Source of the DNA: Euclidia mi | Lineage: Eukaryota; Arthropoda; Insecta; Lepidoptera; Erebidae | NCBI GenBank assembly: GCA_944739405.2 | Contig: OX123187.2 | Span: 39,164,394 to 39,228,393, forward strand | Direction: 5' to 3' | Length of the DNA stretch: 64,000 nt | Shown: one piece after another, positions 46,888 to 57,072 of the stretch | Layout: each line of letters begins with the position of its first letter | Numbering within the stretch: position 1 is the stretch's first letter | Notes under the pieces: generated by a model | Database searches by the model: none | What the model was told of the DNA's origin: nothing | What the model saw: only the letters and a program-made list of their open reading frames with translations | Program-made: the position numbers and the translations under genes

Positions 46888-47470
46888 CAGTGTTGCCAGA
46901 TCCAATTTTTGAAATACGGGAGGAGTATCAATAAAAATCCGGGAGATGTATTGCGACATTATGAAAATAATCGGGAGATACATTTTTCCTTAAAATTAAG
47001 TAAAACAAGGTCTCTCAATAAATGTTTTATTGTGCTTTTCTATCATTTTTTCACTTCACTTCTGCTGGTTGGTTGGTTGAGTCTTCTTTTAATACGATCC
47101 ATTTAAAAATACTGTATCTATCCTATAAGCTACTTATTGAACTATGCGTCTTAATTGGGCCGGATAATCAAAGCAAAAACCGATTTGTTTCGCTTTGCAA
47201 TGTTGCAAAATTAGGAAACTAGAACTGTCAAAGCTTTGCTTTAGAATAATCAACTCTAACTCATTACGTTAAAGTATAGTTTGGTCTACGCATTTTACTA
47301 AGTAATGTATTTTACATTTTGTTTCGTTGTATGCAGCTTTTTCGTAAAGAAATTAAGCCACGGTTTAAGTTCAAAAAAAATCGGGAGTTTTAAATGGGAA
47401 TCCGGGACATCGGGAGATAATACCTAAAATCGGGAGATATCCCGGAAAATCGGGAGACCTGGCAACGCTG
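46888..47470. mobile_element. hAT MITE upstream of mTERF, exact 8-bp duplication
   Basis: ATTGTGTG at 46880-46887 and 47471-47478. Ends CAGTGTTGCCAGATC and, reversed, CAGCGTTGCCAGGTC. CGGGAGAT motifs recur inside both ends. 583 bp. Confidence 0.92.
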
Positions 47471-47689
47471 ATTGTGTGTCACTGACAATACATGTCAATG
47501 TCAAATACCTAAGTCAAGTTTGTAATTTGCCACTGACTTATGATGACTATGCGGAAGATGTGCGGAAGGCTGAGAACCATGGAGATATAATTCTACTGAG
47601 GACCGTGTACTGTGGCGCTTGTTGCGAGTGGCCCATAGAGATATAAAGGATAGAGTGGCAGAATAGTACCTACATTATTTAACGGTATT

Positions 47690-48440
47690 TAGTTTCTTTA
47701 TGTTGGAATTGTACTCTGTGATGACAGGAATGTAAAATAGGGTTACTCGTGCATAACATTTTACCCAATATTAGTGGAAATGCTTCAAAAATTCAAATGC
47801 TTGAAGCTCATGGCCGCAAAGTGGTTAGATTACCGCCATACGACTGCGAGCTAAACGCAATTGAACTTATGTGGAGTCTCATTAAAAGGCGAGTCACAAG
47901 CAAAAATTTAGGACAAGAGGCAACCAACATTGTGAATTTAGCTGAAGAAGCTTTTCAATCTATCACTGCAGAAGACTGACAAAAACAATGCAAACATGAG
48001 CGCCACATTGAAGACAAGCTTCGTGAAACATATGGGTCTACGGATGCTGAAATGGACAGGTTCATAATAGAATCAAATTCTGAGTCTGATACAGAATATG
48101 ACAGCAGTTACGAATCATCATAACATTGGCAGTCCACATGGATCATTCTTATAGACTCACGCCTGTTTCCATGCAGGGGTAGGCAGAGGTGTAATATTAC
48201 ACCCACATCATTCTTATTCAAAATAAATATAAAAATTAAATTTGCAGTTTTTGTATTTGATAATTAGAACCTCACGTTGGCGTAATTATTATGATGCGTT
48301 TACCTTTATATATTAAATAGACAACATTTTTATTATAACTACTTATATTAATAGGAAATTAGTTATTTCGTAAGAAAATAAATGTACATGCATATAGCCA
48401 TGCCAATATCAAGAGGTTTTGTTACAAACATTACTTCCAA
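47690..48440 (+). mobile_element. Tc1/mariner-type transposase C-terminal copy 2
   Basis: The frame 47749-47979 (RLPPYDCELNAIELMWSLIK) is nearly the same as 27103-27333 on the other strand, followed by the same acidic tail (ESNSESDTEYDSSYESS) in another frame. At 48149-48202 a SINE tail alone is inserted in reverse, with ATCATTCTTAT on both sides. The transposase N-terminus is absent. Confidence 0.75.
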
Positions 48441-48579
48441 ATATTTAATACGATCGCTTAGGCAATAAAAAAATAAGTACATTTTTAGCAATAATGTATA
48501 TTTAAAATGGGAGTATTATATACCAAATATAGCAACACAACGCCCAGGTTGGCCAATCTAACAGCTAGGGATAAAATAA

Positions 48580-50964
48580 AGGCGCACGCAAACTGTTCGG
48601 ACGCGACTTACTGTCGCGACAGTAAAGGCGCACGCAAACTGTTCGGACGCGACTTACTGTCGCGACAGTAAGTCGCGACACATAGTGTGCACACCCTTTC
48701 GGACGCGGCTTTCTGTCGCGTCCGCGTCCGATACAACCATAGACACGCCATGCTGTCTATGCGATACACTATGGCTAGGTAGGAGCTTATTTTCTTAATT
48801 CAGGGCACTAGCAGTTAGCACTATTAGATTATATTATTGGTAGATCTTGAAGTAAAGCAGAACTGTTGAATTGAAAGTGAATTTAACATTTTTTGACTAT
48901 ATTCTGTATAAAATCAATATTAAGGCCGTACCATGGACAATATACGGATGACAGTAAACGTCCGCGGACGTTTGTAAACGTCCGCGGACGTTTGCTGTCA
49001 TTTTCCCAGATTGCTTTCGGACGTCTGAACGCTCAAGGTCACGTCCGCGACAGACGTCCGATAGTGTGCACACTTGAATGGATTTTCCTTGTCCAGATAC
49101 CCTTCTGTCGCGACCGTAAGTCGCGACAGTAAGTCGCGACAGATAGTTTGTGCGGGCCTTAAGTCGCGACACATAGTGTGCACACCCTTTCGGACGCGGC
49201 TTTCTGTCGCGTCCGCGTCCGATACAACCATAGACACGCCATGCTGTCTATGCGATACACTATGGCTAGGTAGGAGCTTATTTTCTTAATTCAGGGCACT
49301 AGCAGTTAGCACTATTAGATTATATTATTGGTATATCTTGAAGTAAAGCAGAACTGTTGAATTGAAAGTGAATTTAACATTTTTTGACTATATTCTGTAT
49401 AAAATCAATATTAAGGCCGTACCATGGACAATATACGGATGACAGTAAACGTCCGCGGACGTTTGTAAACGTCCGCGGACGTTTGCTGTCATTTTCCCAG
49501 ATTGCTTTCGGACGTCTGAGCGCTCAAGGTCACGTCCGCGACAGACGTCCGATAGTGTGCACACTTGAATGGATTTTCCTTGTCCAGATACCCTTCTGTC
49601 GCGACCGTAAGTCGCGACAGTAAGTCGCGACAGATAGTTTGTGCGGGCCCTGTGAACGGACTATAACTCAATACTGTGTCGTGTCCGCCGGTGGGAGAGA
49701 GAACGCAACAGTTAAAGGCCCCCTGCATCTCTCTCTAACAGTACATGCACAACATCACCATTGCGCAATGGCGTGCTACCTGTAACTATTATTTATATCA
49801 GTTTATCAGTAACATTGAGGTATAAATGATAGAGTGGCAGAGAGGGGCCAATGAGTGTCCGTCGGTGCGAGAGAGAACGCTACAGTTAAAGGCCCCCTGC
49901 ATCTCTCTCTAACAGTACATGCACAACATCGCGCAATGGCGTGAATTGGCGTGCTACCTGTAACTATTATTTATATCAGTTTATCAGTAATCAATAGTTT
50001 AAAAGTTGTTTTTATTGATACAAATTCTATGTTTGGGGACACAACGACAACATACTTTGACAGTTGCCAACCCCATTGTAGAATGTTGAGCATGCGTTGT
50101 TAAAGAGAGATGCAGGGGGCCTTTAAACTTTTGCGTTCTCTCTCCCACCGGCGGACACGACACAGTATTGAGTAAAGGCGCACGCAAACTGTTCGGACGC
50201 GACTTACTGTCGCGACACATAGTGTGCACACCCTTTCGGACGCGGCTTTCTGTCGCGTCCGCGTCCGATACAACCATAGACACGCCATGCTGTCTATGCG
50301 ATACACTATGGCTAGGTAGGAGCTTATTTTCTTAATTCAGGGCACTAGCAGTTAGCACTATTAGATTATATTATTGGTAGATCTTGATGTAAAGCAGAAC
50401 TGTTGAATTGAAAGTGAATTTAACATTTTTTTACTATATTCTGTATAAAATCAATATTAAGGCCGTACCATGGACAATGTACGGATGACAGTAAACGTCC
50501 GCGGACGTTAACTGTCATTTTCCCAGATTGCTATCGGACGTCTGAACGCTCAAGGTCACGTCCGCGACAGACGTCCGATAGTGTGCACACTTGAATGGAT
50601 TTTCCTTGTCCAGATACCCTTCTGTCGCGACTTACTGTCGCGACAGTAAGTCGCGACAGATAGTTTGTGCGCGCCTTTACTGTCGCGACAGTAAGTCGGG
50701 ACACATAGTGTGCACACCCTTTCGGACGCGGCTTTCTGTCGCGTCCGCGTCCGATACAACCATAGACACGCCATGCTGTCTATGCGATACACTATGGCTA
50801 GGTAGGAGCTTATTTTCTCAATTCAGGGCACTAGCAGTTAGCACTATTAGATTATATTATTGGTAGATCTTGAAGTAAAGCAGAACTGTTGAATTGAAAA
50901 TGAATTTATGTGTCGCGACTTACTGTCGCGACAGTAAGTCGCGTCCGAACAGTTTGCGTGCGCC
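48580..50964 (-). mobile_element. Palindrome-rich PIF-like MITE array 2
   Basis: Same unit as array 1 but in the opposite orientation. ATGGCTAGGT marks units at 48771, 49262, 50308 and 50794. The left end is TAA followed by AGGCGCACGCAAACTG; the right end reads TTTGCGTGCGCC followed by AAT, so that TAA is imperfect. Units 2 and 3 are separated by a further inverted-repeat element at 49666-50173. The array stops 126 bp before the claudin start codon. Confidence 0.85.
49666..50173. mobile_element. 508-bp inverted-repeat element inside array 2
   Basis: Ends ACTCAATACTGTGTCGTGTC in both orientations, continuing into CGCCGGTGGGAGAGAGAACG. CCCCCTGCATCTCTCT occurs near both ends and is duplicated internally (units starting about 49691 and 49871). 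No target duplication was recognised, because the left flank (TGTGAACGGACTATA) is not part of the array unit. Confidence 0.6.
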
Positions 50965-51090
50965 AATTTCAGAACTTGACATTAATGACAATTGACAAAT
51001 TTGACAAGTTGACAACGGTTTGCACTATACAGTTGATGGGCGTGTTATTGTTTTTCGACAATTTATTTATTTTAAAATTTGTGTGCAAAT

Positions 51091-52022
51091 ATGACTAAAT
51101 CAAAGACGGGTCTGTTCGGTCTAGGATTCTTTATATTCGCATCTTTATTTGTCATAATCGCTTTTGTCAGTCCATACTGGCTAGTTACTGATGGCAAATT
51201 GAAAAATCCGAAGTTTATAAAAATAGGCAAGTAAAGTTTATGATTTACTTTAAATGTAATGCTTTTAATTAATTAATAGCCGTGTTTACAATAGGTTCTT
51301 TATGTAGAGCAGCCGTCGATACCTAACCTGTAGAGTTTGTATTCAATTTGACTAATTCTATCATACATTTTCAGGTTTGTGGGAGGTATGCTTCAATGGT
51401 TTCGAAGATGTTCATCATTGGTATGACACAGTATTCACTGGTTGCTGGTGGATATTTGAAGAAGAATACTATATCATACATGACCTGTTACTGCCAGGTT
51501 TCTTTATAGCAACCCAGTTCTTTTTCACAGTTGCTATGTGTTGTGTGCTGCTGTCTATGTTTCTGGCTTACCTTTACATCAAGAAAGATAGAGATGATGA
51601 CAAATATTTGACTCTTTTGGTGACTCTTGGTACAGTGCTTGTTATGGGAGGTTGGTATTAAATTTATTATACTTAAGTCAAACAAAAAATTAACTCACAA
51701 ATTACTTTGGATATTAATAAAGCTGGTGTTTTCTCATGTGATATTGCTTTCAGGATTTTCAGGCATCATATCTGTTGTCACATTTGGAGCAAGAGGAGAT
51801 GGTAGAGACTGGATGCCTAGATGGGAACACAATGACCTTGGCTGGGCCTACGCCCTGGGTGTTGTAGGAGTTGTTTTGTTATTCCCAGCTGGTATATTGT
51901 TTTTAGTGGAGGCAAGAGTACAGAAATACAAGAGACTACATGAAATGCAGAGCAGAGAACCCTCTTCATACACAATGCATGAAAGAAAAGCAGGGTATGC
52001 AGGAGGACATACAGATATATAA
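51091..52022 (+). CDS. Claudin-family septate junction protein, Pasiflora-like
   Basis: Exons 51091-51226, 51375-51650 and 51754-52022 give 226 residues. Four membrane segments are visible: FFIFASLFVIIAFVSPYWLV near the N-terminus, LPGFFIATQFFFTVAMCCVL, VTLGTVLVMGGFSGIISVVT, and ALGVVGVVLLFPAGILFLVE. The first outer loop has the claudin signature GLWEVCF then GCWW. The block GCWWIFEEEYYIIHD resembles the insect Pasiflora proteins, which are needed for septate junction and barrier formation in epithelia and glia. Intron 1 has a GC donor (GCAAGT); the GT four bases on would put exon 2 in the wrong frame. The cytoplasmic tail (SSYTMHERKAGYAGGHTDI) is short. Repeat array 2 ends just upstream. Confidence 0.85.
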
Positions 52023-53068
52023 ATAAAGATCTAAAAATTCGAAATAAGTGAACACTACTTCAGATCTGTATTTTTTTTATTATCACATATAGTATGGATA
52101 CAGTTGGAGCCATACATACTAAAAGTTATCCGTCCAAACATGATATTATGAGACTTTTACAGTACTTAGAGTAAGTATAATATTTATATAAGTTATACAC
52201 AAAGTGTGGCACATGAAATCTTTTTATGATAATATTAATTATGCATGTTTGATTACAAAAAGGATTATAAAATTACATTTTGTAACAATATGAAGCCCAT
52301 CCAAAACTAGTGTAGACTAAAGGCTTTATCAAACAGAAGGCATACTTAGCACTATCAGGTTAGTGCTTTGACTCACACATAGCAAGTTAAAGCTTTGTGA
52401 ACACACTGAATAAATGCATTTTATATAGATTTTAAATTTTTATTGAAAAATGTACTGTGTTTAAATTTAGGTTTTATTGTTGTGTATTGTAAATGTGTTC
52501 TCCATATTACGCATTTGTTACTTATTATCAGTATTGTCTATTTTGAATGTGTAAACTGACTGCTACTAGTATTGACAAACCTTTTCTTTTAAAACTGACA
52601 TTTGTATGAAGACTTTACTAACTACAGTGTTATTGGTAAATATCAACGATGTTACAAGTAAAAAGAAGTAGATACGTTATAGGCGTACCAAAAGCAGTAC
52701 GCTAAACATAAGCCGGTTGGCAAGTCTGACATATGTGTGTGTGACGTCGCGAGCTGGCGTCATAGTGAAACTGACACATCTTGTCAACCGAAATGAAAAT
52801 AAAATATGGAGTTATCAATGTGTGGGTACCGTTTCTACGGATTGATTACTACGTAGGTAACGTATCTACGTCATTGGTAAATATGATATTTACCATTAAT
52901 TTTCTTTACTAACATTTGAAATATCTTCAATTTATTATTGAGTTTAAGTAGAATTACTTCAATGTATTATTATTTTAATTATTTTTGTGAAATGAGCCAG
53001 CTTTTTATAGTTTGTAACTTTGTAATAATGTGCCTTTATAAATATACACTTTTTTACAATGGGCTTTT
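52023..53068. other. Convergent intergenic region with a small foldback
   Basis: AT-rich 3' flanks of the claudin and the kinase exon. Around 52713-52796 CCGGTTGGCAAG and CTTGTCAACCG form an 80-bp foldback, probably a tiny MITE. Confidence 0.4.
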
Positions 53069-53580
53069 TTATTTTAAATATTTAAAAGAAATTTCATCAA
53101 AAGAAGAATAATTAATTGTATTTAAGTTGGGTGAAACTGTGTTTTTGGATGACAAGGTCATTTTTGCTGCTTGAAAACCCATAGCTATGCACTGTGTTTC
53201 CTTAAATCCTGAAAGAAGACCATGAATCATACCACTAGCAAAACTATCTCCTGCTCCTGAAACATTCTCAATATTTTCAATAGGGTTGGTTGGATACAGC
53301 TTAATAATGTTATTGTCATCCTTCATACCATGATCAGTGTTTTTAATAGTGATAACTCCCTTAGCCCCAATTGTAATAATAAGAAATTTGATATATTGTG
53401 ATGGTGCTGATGATAAACGTAATATGTCAGCAAGTATGTCGTGTGATGCGATGTTCTGACCATGATCTAGAAATCTTGCCATTTCACGTAACTCTGATAA
53501 ATTGGGTGAAGAATATGCGATGTTATACTTCTTGTGAAGAATTTTGGACGCTTTTCTTCTGTCGGTTGGCTCGAAAAAGA
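53069..53580 (-). CDS. PfkB-type kinase C-terminal exon (pseudouridine kinase-like), partial
   Basis: One exon with a good acceptor (ATTGTTACAG, 53581-53583). It reads FFEPTDRRKASKILHKKYNI, then YSSPNLSELREMARFLDHG, FLIITIGAKGVITIK and the PfkB signature NVSGAGDSFASGMIHGLLSG with its catalytic aspartate. It ends at YSSFDEISFKYLK. In insects this combination is typical of the kinase half of pseudouridine-metabolising proteins, which phosphorylate pseudouridine. No upstream exon with the sugar-binding N-terminus was found before the ZAD gene on the same strand, about 3.5 kb away. Either the other exons are short and missed, or this is a stranded piece of a gene. Confidence 0.65.
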
Positions 53581-53844
53581 CTGTAACAATAACATAAATC
53601 TGTGTGAGTAAATAGGTGTAATCTTGTTGTCCTTAATTATTCAAGACCGCGTCACAAGACCAACAGAAAATTGTTAATACTTAGGTATTAATACTTTATT
53701 GGCATAGTATAGGCAAATGTAGTGCCTGCAATTCTCGGATTCAATTCCCGGATCGGGTAAAATCCTCTGACGAAGAGCCATAAAGCCCATAAAGGTCACA
53801 GCAGTCAATGGGCGGCAAGCATGCGAGCAGCGAGTTATCACCGA

Positions 53845-53897
53845 GCCGTCCACGCGCGGACGGCGGGTGGACCACCCGCCGTCCGCGCGTGGACGGC
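53845..53897. repeat. Perfect 53-bp GC-rich palindrome
   Basis: Two exact 26-bp arms (starting GCCGTCCACGCGCGG) separated by a single A. Confidence 0.95.
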
Positions 53898-55469
53898 TTA
53901 CGACAGGCGATCCGGTGACGCTACGGAGTTGATGTAATGAGCGCATACCCATACAAATCCATATAAAGAATACTAACCGCACGAGGCGAGGCGGTGCGGA
54001 GTGGGTGCCGGGTGGCTCTAATGAGCTGTGACCTATAATACGCATTATAAGTAGGTACCTATCTATAGATAAAATATCAAAATCGGGCCAGCCGTTTTGG
54101 AGATAAACGAGCAAACCCGAAATACCCGATACAAACAGACAGACGGCAGCCAAATAATATATTTAGGCATAGCTGTATCGTGCAACTATCCGCGTGATCT
54201 TTAAAAACTTATTAAGAGTAGGGAAACGAGCTGAAAAATTTGTATGTTACGAGCAATAAACGAGCTAACGGACCGCTCGATGTTAAGCGATTATCGTCGC
54301 CCATGGACACCCGAAACACCCGAGTCACAGTTACGTTGCCGTCCTTTAGGATGCAAACGGGATAGAAAGAGGAGCGAGGTGAGGGAACAAGAAAAGGGAA
54401 TAAGCCCGTCGGCAGCCCCACTTACTAAACGAAACGCAACATTATAGATAGGTACTGTTACTTTACGTCCATATGCGTCCTGCCAGTGGGGCGAATGGGG
54501 AATACACGCACTGAATCGCCATAAGAGCTGTCAGAAATCGCCATGACAGCCGGGACCGACAAAGCATAATATCATGCTCTCAAAGGCACTTTGCAAGCGT
54601 TAATTATTTGCGTCGCTATAACTCGCTAGCACAGTGGTTCTCAAACTATGAGGGATGGAACCCTTTTGGGTAGGTACCTAATCAAATATTTGGCGGAGAA
54701 AATAAAACAAGGCCGAGTCTTAATCTTAATGTGCACTTTAAAACCATTTATTTTACTGACATACACCTTCGTGGAGCCCCTGGAGATGTTTCGTGGAGCT
54801 AGTTCATCGTAGGTAACTAGGTAGGTACCTACTGATACACTGAGTCACTGACACTGACAGCGCTCGAGCTCGAGGAAGATCTGAGTAAGTTACAATGGGA
54901 TATTATAGCTCTTTCTGAAGTCCGAAGATAGGGTGAGCGCTAGATACCTAGTCCTTGATTCTGGTACCTAACCTGTTCTTCTACCGGTTGAGCCACCAAC
55001 AGTTGGGTCCATCGTCCACCAACCTCTCGTGACCAAAGTGTTAAATATCGCGATTGCATCGAGCTGGTTAGAATACCTTGTAGGTAAGTAGGTAGGTACC
55101 TACTTAGATTATCAAACGATACTTACCTACACATACTTTACCTACTCATACTTTCAAGGAAATATTCCGTTTCACCGGGGTTGTAGGTTCCTAGGTAGGT
55201 AGGTACTTATCTATTTTAGTACAAGCCTCGAACGGTCTGGATTCATGAAGTCCTCGCGCCGAAGAGCGGAACCAGTTCATATTTAAAACCCCGAGAGCTG
55301 TCAGCTTGAAATCTCTAACTGCTGTGAACGCCCGTTCATTTTTCAATGCACTCTGCGTAGATGTGGACGACTTCATTGACGGGTTCGTGGATGCTGTTCA
55401 GTGTCCATAAAACAGGATCCAAGTTCTACATGCCCCAAAAGCACAAGATTATTGCAAGATTTATAGGTG
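53898..55469. other. Intergenic with GTAGGTACCTA motifs and a hAT-type end
   Basis: Copies of GTAGGTACCTA occur near 54052, 54669, 54825, 55089 and 55196. At about 54631 CAGTGGTTCTCAAACT looks like a hAT-type end, but no partner end was found. No gene seen. Confidence 0.4.
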
Positions 55470-55697
55470 CATTAGGTTCCCACCAAGAACTTAAGGTCCC
55501 AAGCCAACCTCACCTGCAAGTGGTGCACCTGCCGATCAACGGACGAGGCTCTGGCAAACAAAATATCCCGATAAGCGGCAATAGGCTCGCCACCTATTAC
55601 GTGGGATCAAAACACTGGCGAAAAGTGGGCGTTTAATATGCCTCTACCTACCTCTTCGGGAAAACAGGCGTGAACAGGCGTGAGTCTATGTATGTAT
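55470..55697 (+). repeat. SINE-C copy
   Basis: Same head as 31918-32112 (GGTTCCCACCAAGAACTTAA, CTGCAAGTGGTGCACCTGC) with the shared tail (CAATAGGCTCGCCACC, then CTCTTCGGGAAAACAGG). Confidence 0.75.
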
Positions 55698-56764
55698 TGC
55701 AAGATTTTACCAAAATGGTCCAAAGAGATCTGTCTATAATTGTGCAGTGTCAGCTGACCGAGCTGAAAACGGATGACAGAATTGCCTAGTCCAGACCTCA
55801 GCTCTTGGAGGAGATCGAAAGTTTCCATTTGCAGTTATATAACTACGACTATCTTACCGGACCACCCGTAACAATTCCAGTCACAGACTCTAGAGCTAGC
55901 CACAGAGCTAGCTTGACTCGACACTATACTGATAATATCCTGGTAAGTCAGCGTGTACACACGGCGCCAAGTCAAGCTAAACAGTTGCAGTACGATTTTG
56001 ATACTTATTCCCTACGCCATAAGAACGGTACAAAGGTCAAAGTGTATAGCTTGACGAGTAGCCGTGTGTACCTACGGGATTAGTGTGTCGCTGAAGCTGC
56101 TTAATAGCATCAAGACACCATGTGATGACAGATTTTAATGCTGGCGGCGCACCTGCTGTAGAAATATTCCGAAAGCAATTTGTCTCCGTCATACAATAAG
56201 GTAAAACGCCACAGGCGTGATATAGAGGTGTGGTAGTGTGTTCTCATCACAAATCTTCTCAAGAGCAAGCTAAACGAATTTCAGCCTTTCGAACCAGCCT
56301 GTACCTATCAGAAAAAGCTATAGTGCCATAGATCACATAGTTACCTACATATCCTGCGACGGGTTGTATAAAGGTTCGAGAGTTGTAATTATTACCTATA
56401 ACTACTATAATATTATAATTTAAAATGCTTGGCGTTTGTAGACTATGAGAAATTCAATCAAAAGTTGGGCAATTCTACAGTCTCAGTCAATTGGTGCCAG
56501 ATTGACTACTGACATGTTGAAGAGTAAGAGATGTATGGAAACGTCACAATGTGATGTCAGTCCATCTCCAGGATCAGAGCTAGAAATATATTAACTACAA
56601 CACTGGGTGAGACAACCCACAACTAGATTAGTCCACCCAAACCCACAACATGTAAGTTTGTGAAGTCAGTAGTGCCATGGGATTATTTCAGGATTTCTTT
56701 TCCCTGATCCCTTAGCAAGTGATTGTCATTTGCTAATAAAAAATGAGAATTGTAAATTCCTTTA
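55698..56764. other. Intergenic, nothing recognised
   Basis: A 92-codon frame at 55805-56083 has no recognisable motif and is not called. Confidence 0.35.
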
Positions 56765-56853
56765 CATACATACATACATAGACTCACGCCTGTTTCCCCG
56801 AAGGGGTAGGCAGAGGCATAATAAACGCCCACTTTTCGCCAGTGTTTTAAAAT
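56765..56853 (-). repeat. SINE tail fragment
   Basis: Starts with (ATAC)n then GACTCACGCCTGTTTCCCCG and AAGGGGTAGGCAGAG. This is the reverse of the SINE-B/C tail; the head is missing. Confidence 0.7.
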
Positions 56854-57072
56854 TCCTTTATGCTCCCAATTTTTAGAAATGTATCATTAATTACAATAAA
56901 TTTGTAGCTGCCAGATTGTGGAAATTTTGGGACACTAAATTAAAACAAAAGTAACAGTTAACAGTTATAATTTTTTACTAACTACCTATTGATAAAAACT
57001 ATAATATTCCTAAAGAAAAATAGGTACTTATATCTTGCCATTTAAAAAATGCTGTAATTATGTACTTAAGGT

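Noticed and set aside
48893..49132. Repeated 70-96 codon frames in the palindrome arrays
   Set aside because: They arise on both strands from the same GC-rich repeats and show no domain; they follow the array and not a protein.
55805..56083. 92-codon frame on plus
   Set aside because: No motif, no neighbours, isolated in repeat-rich DNA.
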